A stretch of DNA of 64,000 bases from Azospirillum halopraeferens DSM 3675 (GCF_000429625.1 NZ_AUCF01000012.1:1-64000); one strand, 5' to 3'; shown: positions 50,421 to 61,054, counted from the first letter of the stretch. Translations and numbers: made by a program. The notes: generated by a model not told the origin, from the letters alone.

Positions 50421-51464
50421 ATGCGCATCGCCTCCGCCAAGGAAAGCTACGCCGCCGACGAGGCCCTGTTCGACAGCGCGGTGCAGCGCCGCTGGTTCGC
50501 CGCCCTGCTGGCCGCCCTGGTGCTGTTCCCCTTCGCCGCCGACCAGTACTGGGCCTTCCTGGCCTGCCTGGCCGCCATCAACGTCATCGCCGCCACGGGG
50601 CTGAACATCCTCACCGGCTACACCGGGCTGGTCAGCCTGGGGCAGGCCGCCTTCATGGGGGTGGGTGCCTACACGGTGGCGCTGCTGGAGAACCGGCTGG
50701 GCACGCCGTTCTTCGTCAACCTGCCGCTGGCCGGGCTGGCGGCGGCAGCGGCGGGAACGGTGTTCGGCCTGCCCAGCCTGCGGGTGAAGGGGCTCTACCT
50801 CGCCATCGCCACCATCGCCGCGTCCTTCATCCTGCACTTCGTCTTCGCCAACTGGGACAGCGTGACCAACGGCGTGCGCGGCATCACCGTGCCGCCGGCC
50901 ACCCTGGCGGGCATCGCGCTGGACACGCCGTTCAAGCTGTACTGGGTCATCATGCCGGTGGCGGTGCTGATGCTGCTGGGTGCCGCCAACCTGTTCCGCA
51001 CGCGGGTCGGGCGCGCCTTCATCGCCATCCGCGACCGCGACATCTCCGCCGAGGTGCTGGGCATCCCGCTGCTGCGCTGGAAGCTGACGAGCTTCGCGCT
51101 GGCCTCCTTCTACGCCGGGGTGGCGGGGGGCCTGTGGGCCTATTTCTTCCGCGTGGTGACGCCGGAGAGCTTCCCGCTGATCCTGTCCATCTTCTTCCTG
51201 GCGGCGATCATCGTCGGCGGCATGGGCACCATCCTCGGCGGCATCCTCGGCGCCGTCTTCATGACCCTGGTGCCGGAAGTGCTGAAACTGCTGGTCGGCG
51301 CCGTCGCGCCGGTCTGGCCGGACGCGGTGGTGCTGCTGTCGCCGGTGCGCACCGTCGTCTTCGGCGCGCTGATCGTGGGCTTCCTGATCTTCGAACCGCA
51401 GGGGCTGGCCGAGATGTGGCGGCGCACCCGGCGCGCCTTCCACCTCTGGCCCTTCCGCACCTGA
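50421..51464 (+). CDS. livM: Liv-type ABC transporter permease LivM (second system)
   Basis: The 347-residue permease has the LivM patterns 'GLNILTGYTGLVSLGQAAFM', 'RVKGLYLAIATIAASFIL' and 'VGGMGTILGGILGAVFMTLV'. The N terminus ('MRIASAKESYAADEALFDSA') is a hydrophilic tail of the kind seen in acid-uptake Liv systems. It forms the channel with LivH. Confidence 0.92.
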   Translation: MRIASAKESYAADEALFDSAVQRRWFAALLAALVLFPFAADQYWAFLACLAAINVIAATGLNILTGYTGLVSLGQAAFMGVGAYTVALLENRLGTPFFVNLPLAGLAAAAAGTVFGLPSLRVKGLYLAIATIAASFILHFVFANWDSVTNGVRGITVPPATLAGIALDTPFKLYWVIMPVAVLMLLGAANLFRTRVGRAFIAIRDRDISAEVLGIPLLRWKLTSFALASFYAGVAGGLWAYFFRVVTPESFPLILSIFFLAAIIVGGMGTILGGILGAVFMTLVPEVLKLLVGAVAPVWPDAVVLLSPVRTVVFGALIVGFLIFEPQGLAEMWRRTRRAFHLWPFRT

Positions 51465-51500
51465 CGCGCAACCGACAACAAAACGAGGGAGGAACCATTG

Positions 51501-52679
51501 ATGCTGACACTCACGCGACGCTCACTGGGGGCGCTGGCGCTGGCCGCCGGTCTGGCGGCGGGCGGTGCCGCGCCGGCGCGGGCACAGGCGGCCGGCGACA
51601 TCGTGCTGGGCGGGTCGATCCCGATGACCGGCGTCTTCGCCTTCGCCGGCATCGGCATCCACGCGGGCATCTCCGACTACGTGAAGATCGTCAACGACGC
51701 CGGCGGCGTCCACGGCCGCAAGCTGCGCTACGTCTACGAGGACACCGCCTACAAGGTCGACGCCTCGGTCGCCGCCTTCAACAAGATCGCGGCGCAGGAG
51801 AAGCCCAACCTCTACTACGGCGATTCCACCGCCTTTTCCAAGACCATCAACCCGGAGCTGGAGCGCCTGGGCAGCGCCATCATGGCCGGCGCCTCCTTCG
51901 CCACCGAACTGAACGACCCGGCCAAGTTCCCCCTGCAGTTCATGGCCGGCCCCGACTACACCGAGATGTTCGGCATCCTGCTGCGCTACATCGCCAACGA
52001 GAAGCCGAACGCCAAGGTCGCCTTCGTCCATTCCGACACCGAGTTCGGGCGCGACCCCATCGCCACCTCCGCCAGGCGGGCCGGCGAGCTGGGGCTGAAG
52101 GTGGTGGAGACCATCGTCACCCCGCCGGGCAGCGTCGACGTCTCCACCGAGGTGCTGAAGCTGCGCCGCGCCGCGCCGGACTACACCATCTTCCACGGCT
52201 ACGTGCTGGCCCCCATCCCCGAGTTCATCACCCAGGCCCGGCAGATGGGCATCGCCAGCCGCTGGATGGGCACGTTCTGGAGCATGGACAACTCCATGGT
52301 CCAGCAGATGGGCGAGATGGCCGACGGCTTCATGGGCGTCATGCCCTACCGCTACTACTACGACGACGAGGGACAGGCGCCCATGCTGGCGAAGATCCGG
52401 CAGATGCGCCCGGACTACCAGTCCACCGCCTACATGCAGGGCTTCCTCACGGCCATGCTGATGACCGAGGCGGTCAAGCGCACCCTGGACGGCGGGCAGG
52501 AACTGACGGGCAAGAACCTCAAGGCCGCGCTCAACACCATCCGCGACTTCGACACCGGCGGCATCATCGGCGTGCCGATCTCCATCCCCGGCAACTCGAT
52601 CCCGGTCGGGCGCATCTACCGGGCGGACGTGCAGAAGAAGCTGATGGTCCCGGCCTCCGACTGGATCACCCTGGAGTAA
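51501..52679 (+). CDS. livK: Liv-type substrate-binding protein (second system)
   Basis: The 392-residue periplasmic protein has a twin-arginine-like signal ('LTRRSLGALALAAGLAAGGA', about 4-30) and the mature start 'GDIVLGGSIPMTGVFAFAGI'. A TTG three bases upstream is an alternative start; the ATG is preferred with GGAGG 8 bases before it. It sits between livM and livF, unlike the first liv operon where it leads. No hairpin follows it. Confidence 0.92.
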   Translation: MLTLTRRSLGALALAAGLAAGGAAPARAQAAGDIVLGGSIPMTGVFAFAGIGIHAGISDYVKIVNDAGGVHGRKLRYVYEDTAYKVDASVAAFNKIAAQEKPNLYYGDSTAFSKTINPELERLGSAIMAGASFATELNDPAKFPLQFMAGPDYTEMFGILLRYIANEKPNAKVAFVHSDTEFGRDPIATSARRAGELGLKVVETIVTPPGSVDVSTEVLKLRRAAPDYTIFHGYVLAPIPEFITQARQMGIASRWMGTFWSMDNSMVQQMGEMADGFMGVMPYRYYYDDEGQAPMLAKIRQMRPDYQSTAYMQGFLTAMLMTEAVKRTLDGGQELTGKNLKAALNTIRDFDTGGIIGVPISIPGNSIPVGRIYRADVQKKLMVPASDWITLE

Positions 52680-52683
52680 CCCC

Positions 52684-53519
<836 letters not shown>

Positions 53520-53523
<4 letters not shown>

Positions 53524-55337
53524 CCGCACCCGGGATCCCGTCCCTGACCCTGCCGCAGATGCTGCGCGAGCGGGCGCGCCGCCACCCCGACCGCACGGCC
53601 CTGCGCCAGAAGGATTTCGGCATCTGGACCCCCGTCTCCTGGGGCCGCTATTACGAGCGCGCCCGGCGTTTCGGCCTGGGGCTCAAGGCGCTGGGGCTGT
53701 CGGAGCGGGGGCACGTGGGCATCCTGTCGGAGAACCGGCAGGAGTGGGTGTTCGCCCAGCTCGGCTGCGGCGTCGTGCGCGCCGTCGCGGTGGGCGTCTA
53801 CGCCACCAGCCCGGCCAACGAGGTGGCCTACGTGCTGGGCCACGCCGACGCCGAATTCGTGGTCTGCGAGGACCAGGAGCAGACCGACAAGGTGCTGGAG
53901 GCCGCCGACGCCCTGCCGGCGCTGCGCCACATCATCGTCATCGACATGAAGGGGCTGCGCCACTACGCCGACGACCGCATCCTCTCCTTCGACGCCGTGG
54001 AGCGCCTGGGGGCGGAGCACGAGGCGCGCCATCCCCTGCTGGCCGACGCCCTGCTGGACGCCCAGCGGCCGGAAGACATCGGCCTGATCGTCTACACCTC
54101 GGGCTCCACCGGCAAGCCCAAGGGGGCGATGCTCAGCTACCGCAACATGCGCGCCGAGGCCCCCGCGATCATCGAGCGGCTGGGCCTGGACGAGCACGCC
54201 ACCCACCTGTCCTACCTGCCGCTCTGCCATGTGGCGGAGCAGATGCTGACCACCTTCACGCCGCTCTACCTCGGCTCGGTGGTCAACTTCGGGGAATCCA
54301 TCCGCACCGTGCAGGAGGACCTGCGGGAGGTGGCGCCCACCCTGTTCCTGGGCGTGCCGCGGATCTGGGAGAAGCTGCACTCCGCCATCCACATCAAGAT
54401 GGCCGAGGCCGGCGGCTACCGCCGCCGCCTGTTCGAGCGGGCGCTGGCGGCGTGCGAGCCGTGGGCGGAGACGGCCCCGGCGGAACGGCCGCTGCCGGCG
54501 CGGGCGGTCTTCGCCTTCTGGTACCTGCTGGTGTTCCGGGCGCTGCTGAACTACACCGGCCTGCGGCGGACCACCGTGTGCCTGACCGGGGCCGCCCCCA
54601 TCTCGCCGCTCATCGTGCGCTTCTTCCGCACCATCGGCGTGCCGCTGATCGAGGTCTACGGCCTGACCGAGACGGCCGGCATGGTCACCGGCCAGCACCT
54701 CAACGCCCGCACGCCGGGCAGCGTCGGCGTGCCCGTGGTGGGGGCGGAGTGCCGGGTGGGCGAGCACGGCGAACTGCTGGTGCGCGGCGACACCGTGTTC
54801 GAGGGCTATTACAAGAACCCGGAGGCCACGGCCCGGGCGATCCGCGACGGCTGGCTGCACACCGGCGACGTGGTGCGGATGGAGAACGGCCAGATCGTCA
54901 TCGTCGACCGGCTGAAGGACATCATGATCACCGCCGGCGGCAAGAACCTCAGCCCGTCGGAGATCGAGAACGCGCTGAAGGCCAGCCCCTACGTCAAGGA
55001 GTGCATCGTCATCGGCGAGGGCCGCCCCTTTGTCGCGGCGCTGATCCAGATCGACCCGGAAACCGTCGGCAAGTGGGCGGAGGAGCAGGGCATCCCCTAC
55101 ACCCATTTCCGCAGCCTCGCCGAGCACGAGCGGGTGCGCGACCTGATCGACCGGGAGGTGGCGGCGGCCAACGCCACCCTGGCCCGGGTCGCCGGGGTGC
55201 GCCGCTTCCACCTGCTGACCAAGGAACTGGACCATGACGACGACGAGGTGACGGCGACCATGAAGGTCCGCCGCGCCACCATCCACGCCAAATACGCCGC
55301 CGAGATCCGGGCGCTCTACGCCGCAACCGTGCCGTAG
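53520..55337 (+). CDS. AMP-dependent acyl-CoA synthetase (FadD15-like)
   Basis: The 605-residue enzyme belongs to the ANL superfamily of adenylating enzymes. It has the P-loop 'YTSGSTGKPKGAMLSYRNM', 'EVYGLTETAGMVTGQH' and the hinge 'WLHTGDVVRMENGQIVIVDR' followed by 'LKDIMITAGGKNLSPSEIE'. It activates a carboxylic acid with ATP and CoA, most likely the compound brought in by the coupled Liv system. Length and motifs match long-chain ligases of the FadD15 type, but chain length cannot be told. Confidence 0.92.
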
Positions 55338-55364
55338 CGCCCCGCCAGGGAGATCCGAGCACCC

Positions 55365-56498
55365 ATGGAACACGCCTACATCGCCGCCTATGTCCGCTCC
55401 CCCTTCACCTTCGCCCGCAAGGGGCCACTGGCCGGCATGCGGCCCGATGCGCTGGGCGCCGCCGTCATCCGCGCCCTGATCGACCGCACCGGCGTGCCGG
55501 GCGACGCCATCGAGGACGTGGTGTGGGGCTGCGCCTTCCCGGAAGGGGAGCAGGGCCTGAACATCGGCCGCATCGTCGGCATGCTGGCCGGGCTTCCCCG
55601 CACGGTGGCGGGGGCGACGGTCAACCGCTGGTGCGGCTCGTCCATCCAGGCGGTGCAGATGGCGGCGGGCATGATCGCCACCGGGTCGGGCGACGCCTTC
55701 ATCTGCGGCGGCACCGAATGCATGTCGCGCGTGCCCATGATGGGCTTCAACGTCCTGCCGCCGCCCGCCTGGACGCCGCAGGAGGTGTCCGACTACATCG
55801 AGGTCGGGCTGACCGCGGAGCGGGTGGCCGAGCGCTTCGGCATTTCCCGCGCGGAGCAGGACGCGTTCGGCTGCGAGAGCCAGCGCAAGGCCCTGGCAGC
55901 ACAGCGCGCCGGCCGGCTGGCGGAGGAGATCGTGCCGGTGGTGCACGACGGCACGACGGTGGACACCGACGGCTGCGTGCGCGAGACGTCCATGGACAAG
56001 CTGGCATCCCTCAGGCCCGCGTTCCGCGAGGACGGCACGGTGACGGCCGGCACGTCCTCGCCGATGACCGACGGGGCGACGGCGCTGCTGGTCTGCACCG
56101 AGGGCTTCCTCGCCCGCCACGGCCTGACGCCGCTGGCGCGCATCGGGAGCTTCGCCGTGTCGGGTTGCGAGCCCGGCGTGATGGGGCTGGGCCCCATCGA
56201 GTCCTGCCGCAAGGCGCTGGCGCGCGCGCGGCTGACCATGGATGCCATCGACGTGGTGGAGATGAACGAGGCGTTCGCCGCCCAGGCCATCGCCTGCGCG
56301 CGCGAACTCGCCATCCCGGCGGAGCGGCTGAACATGGACGGCGGCGCCATCGCGCTGGGCCACCCGCTGGGCGCCACCGGCGGCCGCCTGGTCGGCACCG
56401 CCGCCCGCCTCCTCCACCGCACCGGCGGCCGCCACGCCATCGCCACCCAGTGCATCGGCGGCGGCATGGGCATCGCCATGGTGCTGGAGAGCGCTTAA
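55365..56498 (+). CDS. Acetyl-CoA C-acyltransferase (thiolase)
   Basis: The 377-residue thiolase has the acyl-carrying cysteine in 'TVNRWCGSSIQAVQMAAG', the His in 'GGAIALGHPLGATGGRLVG' and the second cysteine in 'ATQCIGGGMGIAMVLES'. It should cleave a 3-oxoacyl-CoA at the last step of beta-oxidation. It starts 27 bases after the ligase. No 3-hydroxyacyl-CoA dehydrogenase lies in the window, so that step must be encoded elsewhere. Confidence 0.93.
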   Translation: MEHAYIAAYVRSPFTFARKGPLAGMRPDALGAAVIRALIDRTGVPGDAIEDVVWGCAFPEGEQGLNIGRIVGMLAGLPRTVAGATVNRWCGSSIQAVQMAAGMIATGSGDAFICGGTECMSRVPMMGFNVLPPPAWTPQEVSDYIEVGLTAERVAERFGISRAEQDAFGCESQRKALAAQRAGRLAEEIVPVVHDGTTVDTDGCVRETSMDKLASLRPAFREDGTVTAGTSSPMTDGATALLVCTEGFLARHGLTPLARIGSFAVSGCEPGVMGLGPIESCRKALARARLTMDAIDVVEMNEAFAAQAIACARELAIPAERLNMDGGAIALGHPLGATGGRLVGTAARLLHRTGGRHAIATQCIGGGMGIAMVLESA

Positions 56499-56565
56499 CG
56501 AGCGGGATAACCAACGCGGGCGTGTGCTAGCATGGCCCCCGGATGCCGAGCGGGAGTTTCCTATC

Positions 56566-56823
56566 GTGGCCCTGACCATCCACAGCGATGAAGCCGGCCG
56601 GCTGGCGGCCGAACCGGCCCGCCTGACGGGCGAGAGCCTGCCCGACGCCGTCACGTCGGCCCTGCGGGAACGTCTGGAACGCGAACGAACCCGGCGGGAT
56701 CCCGACCGCATCGCCGCAGCGCTGCTCGAACTCGGGGACCGCTACGCGGCCCTTCCGGATCGGGATACCCGAAGCCCTGACGCAATCCTCGGCTACGACG
56801 AAGACGGAGCGCCCGCACGGTGA
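56566..56823 (+). CDS. vapB: VapB-like antitoxin (Rv0623/PSK type)
   Basis: The 85-residue protein starts 'MALTIHSDEAGRLAAEPARL' (GTG start) and continues 'TGESLPDAVTSALRERLERE', matching the Rv0623-like antitoxin family that pairs with PIN-domain toxins. The N-terminal part binds the promoter and the C-terminal half wraps the toxin. GGGAG lies about 9 bases before the GTG. Its stop overlaps the toxin start (GTGA). It sits inside the catabolic operon between thiolase and acyl-CoA dehydrogenase. Confidence 0.85.
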   Translation: MALTIHSDEAGRLAAEPARLTGESLPDAVTSALRERLERERTRRDPDRIAAALLELGDRYAALPDRDTRSPDAILGYDEDGAPAR

Positions 56824-57229
56824 TCGTTGTCGACACATCGGCCGTGTTGGCGATCTTCCTCAAGGAGCCGGACCGGCGCGCATGGCACGGATACTCGCTC
56901 GGGCCCATGCTCCCCGGATGTCGGCGGCGAACATCGTCGAGGCGGCAATCGTCCTCAAGGCAAAGAAACGAATTCCCGCCGACGAGGCCGAGCGCCGGCT
57001 CGATCTCTTCGTGTCCACCTCTCGCCTTCGCATCGAGCCGGTCACTGTCGAACAAGCGGGCGCCGCCCGCTCCGCGCATACGAAATTCGGCAAGGGAACG
57101 GGGCACCCGGCCGCGCTGAACTTCGGCGACTGCTTCGCCTATGCCCTGGCGCGTACGCTCAACGCTCCGCTCCTTTATGTCGGCAACGATTTCGCAATGA
57201 CGGACATCACATCGGCCGGCGACGAATAG
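56820..57229 (+). pseudogene. vapC: VapC-like PIN-domain toxin, frameshifted
   Basis: The first 22 codons (from GTG at 56820) read 'VVDTSAVLAIFLKEPDRRAW', the start of a VapC with its first catalytic Asp. The rest of the family pattern is in another frame from about 56885: 'ARILARAHAPRMSAANIVEA', 'RFGKG'-like 'KFGKGTGHPAALNFGDCFAY' and 'NDFAMTDI' with the remaining acidic residues. One base is missing near 56883-56886. Joined, the product would be about 136 residues, a normal VapC length. As read, no single frame gives all active-site acids, so the toxin is probably inactive, unless this is a sequencing error or a programmed -1 shift. Confidence 0.8.
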
Positions 57230-57273
57230 CCGTCGGCCGCGGCGACCTCCAGCCAATCGGAATGGACCGGCCC

Positions 57274-59049
57274 ATGCCCACCTACCGCGCTCCCCTGGCC
57301 AGCCTCCGTTTCCTGCTGCACGACGTGCTGGACGCGCCGGGCGTCCTCGCCGGGGCGGGATGGGCGGAGGTCTCGGCGGAGCTGATCGATGACGTGCTGA
57401 GCCAGGCGGCCCGGTTCACCGAGGAGGTGATCGCTCCCGCCGACGCACCGGCGGACCGGGAGGGTGCCCGCTGCACGGCTGACGGCGTGCGCCTGCCGGA
57501 GGGGCTGCGCTCCGCCTACCGCGCCTGGGTGGAGGGGGAGTGGGGCGGGCTGGCCGGCGATCCCGCGTACGGCGGCCAGGGGTTGCCGGAGGTTCTGGAC
57601 ACCGCGGTCACCGAGATGGTGTGCGGCGCCGGGCTCGCCTTCTCCATCGTGCCGGGCCTGACCCGAGGCGCGGTGCGCGCCATCGCCGCCCACGGCGGCG
57701 ACGCGCTGAAGGCGCGCTGGCTGCCGCCCATGGTGCGCGGGGAATGGACCGGCGCCATGGCGCTGACCGAGCCGCAGGCGGGCACCGACCTGGGCCTGCT
57801 GCGCACGCGGGCGGAACCGGCGGGGGACGGGACCCACCGGATCACCGGGCAGAAGATGTTCATCTCCGCCGCCGACCACGACCTGACCGACAACGTGGTG
57901 CATCTGGTGCTGGCCCGCCTGCCCGACGCGCCGCCGGGCACCCGCGGCATCAGCCTGTTCCTGGTGCCGCGGGCGCTGCCGGACGGGGCGCGCAACGCCT
58001 GGCGGGTCCTGTCGGTGGAGGCGAAGATGGGCCTGCACGCCTCGCCCACCTGCGTGGTGGCCTACGACGGCGCCACCGGCTGGCTGGTGGGGGAGGCGCA
58101 CCGCGGCCTGCCCGCCATGTTCACCATGATGAACCACGAACGCCTGTTCGTCGCCGTCCAGGGCATCGGCGCCGGCGAGGCCGCCACCGGGATGGCGGAA
58201 GCCTACGCCCGCGACCGGCTGCAGGGCCGCGCCCCCGACGGCCCGCACGCCCCCGACCGGCCCGCCGACCCCATCACCGCCCATCCCGACGTGCGCCGCA
58301 TGCTGCTGACCGCCCGCGCCCTGACCGAGGCCGGCCGCGCGCTCGCCCTGTGGACGGCGCTGGCCATGGACCGCGCACACCACAGCGGCGACCCGGCTGT
58401 GCAGCGGGAGGCGGAGGGGTGGGCCGCCCTGCTCACCCCCGTCCTCAAGGCGGCCGGCACCGACTTCGGCTTCGAGGCCGCGGTGCTGGCCCAGCAGGTC
58501 ATGGGCGGGCACGGCTACATCCGCGACAACGACGTGGAACGCATCGTGCGCGACGTCCGCGCGACGCAGATCTACGAGGGCACCAACGGCGTCCAGGCGC
58601 TGGACCTGGTGGGCCGCAAGCTGGCCATGGACGGCGGGCGCCCGCTGCGCCGCCTGCTGGACGCCATCGACGGCACCGCCGCAGCCCTGGCCGCCGACCC
58701 CGACACCGCCGGCCTGGCCGCCCCGCTGGCCGCGGCGACGGACCGCCTGCGCGGCGCCGTCGCCGGGTTGGGCGAAGCCCCCTCGCCGCTCACCGCAGCG
58801 GCGGTGGCGACGGACACGCTGCGGCTGCTGGCGCTGGTCGCCTATGGCTGGATGTGGGGGCTGATGGCGCTCGCTGCGGTGCGGCGGCGCCGGGCGGGCG
58901 GAGGCGACGCCGCCTTCCTGGCCGGCCGCCTGGCGCTCGCCCGCTTCTTCAGCGCGAAGCTGCTGCCCGACACCCTGGCGTTGGAGGCGCGCATCCGCGC
59001 CGGTCACGCCACCGTCACCGACCCTGACGGCGGCCCGCCCGGCGCCTGA
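57274..59049 (+). CDS. Acyl-CoA dehydrogenase, DmdC-like
   Basis: The 591-residue flavoenzyme is of the long type with a C-terminal extra domain. 'MPTYRAPLASLRFLLHDVLD', 'GLTRGAVRAIAAHGGDALKA', 'TEPQAGTDLGLLRTRAEP' and 'YEGTNGVQALDLVGRKLAMD' match the family that includes 3-methylmercaptopropionyl-CoA dehydrogenase DmdC, although most members act on other acyl-CoAs. An ATG 12 bases upstream is possible. It is separated from the thiolase by the vapBC pair but belongs functionally to the same operon. Its TGA begins copy B of the composite repeat. Confidence 0.92.
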   Translation: MPTYRAPLASLRFLLHDVLDAPGVLAGAGWAEVSAELIDDVLSQAARFTEEVIAPADAPADREGARCTADGVRLPEGLRSAYRAWVEGEWGGLAGDPAYGGQGLPEVLDTAVTEMVCGAGLAFSIVPGLTRGAVRAIAAHGGDALKARWLPPMVRGEWTGAMALTEPQAGTDLGLLRTRAEPAGDGTHRITGQKMFISAADHDLTDNVVHLVLARLPDAPPGTRGISLFLVPRALPDGARNAWRVLSVEAKMGLHASPTCVVAYDGATGWLVGEAHRGLPAMFTMMNHERLFVAVQGIGAGEAATGMAEAYARDRLQGRAPDGPHAPDRPADPITAHPDVRRMLLTARALTEAGRALALWTALAMDRAHHSGDPAVQREAEGWAALLTPVLKAAGTDFGFEAAVLAQQVMGGHGYIRDNDVERIVRDVRATQIYEGTNGVQALDLVGRKLAMDGGRPLRRLLDAIDGTAAALAADPDTAGLAAPLAAATDRLRGAVAGLGEAPSPLTAAAVATDTLRLLALVAYGWMWGLMALAAVRRRRAGGGDAAFLAGRLALARFFSAKLLPDTLALEARIRAGHATVTDPDGGPPGA

Positions 59050-59122
59050 TACGGCCGGAAAATGATCACTTCCATCATTTTCCGGCCGTGAAACCCGGCA
59101 GATCAATGCCTTGGCATTGATC
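59047..59122. repeat. Composite two-hairpin intergenic repeat, copy B
   Basis: It starts with TGATACGGCCGG, again using the TGA as the upstream gene's stop. Hairpin 1 is a perfect 16-bp stem (59051-59066 with 59074-59089, loop CACTTCC); hairpin 2 is a perfect 10-bp stem GATCAATGCC/GGCATTGATC (59101-59122). The linker GTGAAAC is shared with copy A at 16957-17035. It stands between the convergent acyl-CoA dehydrogenase and flhB genes. Confidence 0.8.
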
Positions 59123-59126
59123 GAAA

Positions 59127-59169
59127 GGGTCATACCAACGGCACCCTTCAGGTGCCGTTGGTATGACCC
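59127..59169. repeat. Perfect 19-bp hairpin between convergent genes
   Basis: GGGTCATACCAACGGCACC (59127-59145) pairs perfectly with its complement (59151-59169) around the 5-base loop CTTCA. It follows copy B by 4 bases and ends 19 bases before the flhB stop. No T-run is adjacent, but as the third hairpin in a row it should block transcription from both sides. Its perfection suggests a recent or selected mobile repeat. Confidence 0.8.
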
Positions 59170-59188
59170 GCCGTCGACCGCCCGGCCT

Positions 59189-60280
59189 TCAACCGCCCGG
59201 CCGGACGGCCGGCAGCCCCCGCTTCAGGCGCAGCACGTAGGTGATGACCTCCGCGACGGCCTGGTAGTGCTGGAGCGGGATGGTGGCGTCCACCTCCGCG
59301 CTGGCGTGCAGGGCGCGGGCGAGCGGCGGGTTCTCCACGATGGGCACGCCGTGCTCCGTGGCAACGGCGCGGATGCGCAGGGCGATCAGGTCGGCGCCCT
59401 TGGCCAGGCACACCGGTGCGGGCATGCGGCCGCGCTCGTACTCCAGCGCCACGGCGAAGTGGGTGGGGTTGGTGATGACCACGGTGGCGCGCGGCACGCT
59501 GGCCATCATGCGCTGCTTGGAGCGGGAGCGGCGGATCTCCTTCAGGCGGGCGCGGACGTGGGGATCGCCCTCGATCTGCTTGAACTCGTCCTTGATCTCG
59601 CGAAAGCTCATGCGCAGGCGCCGGCGCCACTCCAGACGGTTCCACAGCACGTCGACCGCCGCCATCAGCACGGTCGCCAGCAGCACCGCCAGCAGCAGGC
59701 GCAGCGTCACATCGCGCAGCAGTTCCGGCAAGCCGGCGACGTCCATACCCACGGTCCCCTCCGTCCGAGCGATGTAGGGCGCCACGGCGTACCACGCGGC
59801 GGCACTGATGATCCCCAGCTTGACCAGGCTCTTGATGAACTCCACCAGCGCCTGGCGCGACACGATCCGCTTCAGGCCGGAGCGCGGCGACAGATGCGAC
59901 GGCTTGGGCCGGATGCGCTCGGTGGCGAACAGGAACGGCCCCTGCCCCATCGCCGAGGCGACCACCCCCGCCGCCAGCAGCCCCAGCACCGGCAGCATGG
60001 CCGCGCCGACCCCGACGATCACCCAGCGCAGCCGGTGCACCACGTCCACCGCCGAGCCTTCCAGGCGGATGTCGTTCGGGTTCTCGATCAGCGGCAGCAG
60101 CAGGGCCGCGAGATCCGCCATGGCCCCCGGCGCCGCCACCAGAACGATCAGCCAGGCCGCGGCGACGCCGGCCAGCAGGCCGACGTCGCGGGCCCGCGGC
60201 ACGTCGCCCTTGTCCGTCGCCTCGCGCAGGCGTTTCTCGGTCGGTTCCTCGGTTTTCTGCTCGTCGTTCTGCTCCGCCAC
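59189..60280 (-). CDS. flhB: Flagellar biosynthesis protein FlhB
   Basis: This 363-residue inner-membrane protein is the substrate-specificity switch of the flagellar type III export gate. It begins 'MAEQNDEQKTEEPTEKRLRE', has four hydrophobic helices and the self-cleavage site NPTH in 'VVITNPTHFAVALEYE'. The cytoplasmic tail ends 'ALHASAEVDATIPLQHYQAV', all typical. It starts 9 bases after fliR and is the last gene of the cluster here. Confidence 0.96.
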   Translation of the reverse strand: MAEQNDEQKTEEPTEKRLREATDKGDVPRARDVGLLAGVAAAWLIVLVAAPGAMADLAALLLPLIENPNDIRLEGSAVDVVHRLRWVIVGVGAAMLPVLGLLAAGVVASAMGQGPFLFATERIRPKPSHLSPRSGLKRIVSRQALVEFIKSLVKLGIISAAAWYAVAPYIARTEGTVGMDVAGLPELLRDVTLRLLLAVLLATVLMAAVDVLWNRLEWRRRLRMSFREIKDEFKQIEGDPHVRARLKEIRRSRSKQRMMASVPRATVVITNPTHFAVALEYERGRMPAPVCLAKGADLIALRIRAVATEHGVPIVENPPLARALHASAEVDATIPLQHYQAVAEVITYVLRLKRGLPAVRPGG

Positions 60281-60289
60281 CGCGCCGCC

Positions 60290-61048
60290 TCACCGTCCGT
60301 CCAGCCATTGGGAGAGCGCGTCGGTGAAGCCGGTCAGCATGGCCCCCGCCGTCACCATGAACAGGGTCAGGCCGACCAGCAGCAGCACGGGCGTGCCGAC
60401 GAAATAGACGGGCATGGCCGGCATCACCCGGTTCACCAGCCCCAGCGCCACATTGACCACCAGCCCGAACAGCAGGAACGGCGTCGCCAGGGCGACCCCC
60501 AGGCGGAAGGTGACGGCGACCAGCTCGGCGAAGCGGCGGGCCAGCTCCGCCGTCTCCGGGAACACCCCGGCGGGCCAGGTGCCGTAGGAGCGGGCGAGCG
60601 CGCCGATCATCAGGTAATGGACGTCCGTGGCGAACAGCAGCGCCAGCCCGCCGATCAGCAGCACGCCCGACAGCACCGAACCGCCCTCGAACCCGCCGGC
60701 GTCCACCGCGAAGGGGTTGCCGAGGCCGACCGCCTGCGCGGCCAGGCCCCCCGCCACCTGAAGGGCCGACAGGAACAGCTTCGCCCCGAGACCGAGGAAC
60801 AGGCCGATCAGCATCTCGCCGGCGAACAGCGCCGGCAATTCCACCGGGTCGTCGGGGATCCGCTCGGGCAGGCCGGGGACCGCGGGCAGCAGGATCAGGG
60901 TGACGATCAGCGCCACCGCCAGGCGCACCCGGACGGGCACCGCGCTCTCGCCGAACCCCGGCAGGACGCCGATGGCGGCGGCGACCCGCACGAAGACCAG
61001 GAAGGCCCGGAAGACCTCCTGCGTGAGCATCTGCGCCAGCGGGTCCAT
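60290..61048 (-). CDS. fliR: Flagellar biosynthetic protein FliR
   Basis: This 252-residue protein is part of the FliPQR export channel. It has about six hydrophobic helices and family patterns such as 'FLVFVRVAAAIGVLPGFGES', 'GEMLIGLFLGLGAKLFLSAL' and 'LLFATDVHYLMIGALARSY'. It begins 6 bases after flhA. FliP and FliQ are not in the window. Confidence 0.95.
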   Translation of the reverse strand: MDPLAQMLTQEVFRAFLVFVRVAAAIGVLPGFGESAVPVRVRLAVALIVTLILLPAVPGLPERIPDDPVELPALFAGEMLIGLFLGLGAKLFLSALQVAGGLAAQAVGLGNPFAVDAGGFEGGSVLSGVLLIGGLALLFATDVHYLMIGALARSYGTWPAGVFPETAELARRFAELVAVTFRLGVALATPFLLFGLVVNVALGLVNRVMPAMPVYFVGTPVLLLVGLTLFMVTAGAMLTGFTDALSQWLDGR

Positions 61049-61054
61049 GGCCGG

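Noticed and set aside
57274..59049. Calling the acyl-CoA dehydrogenase DmdC, with a DMSP demethylation pathway.
   Set aside because: DmdA, DmdB and DmdD partners are not recognisable here, and most members of this long-dehydrogenase family act on other substrates.
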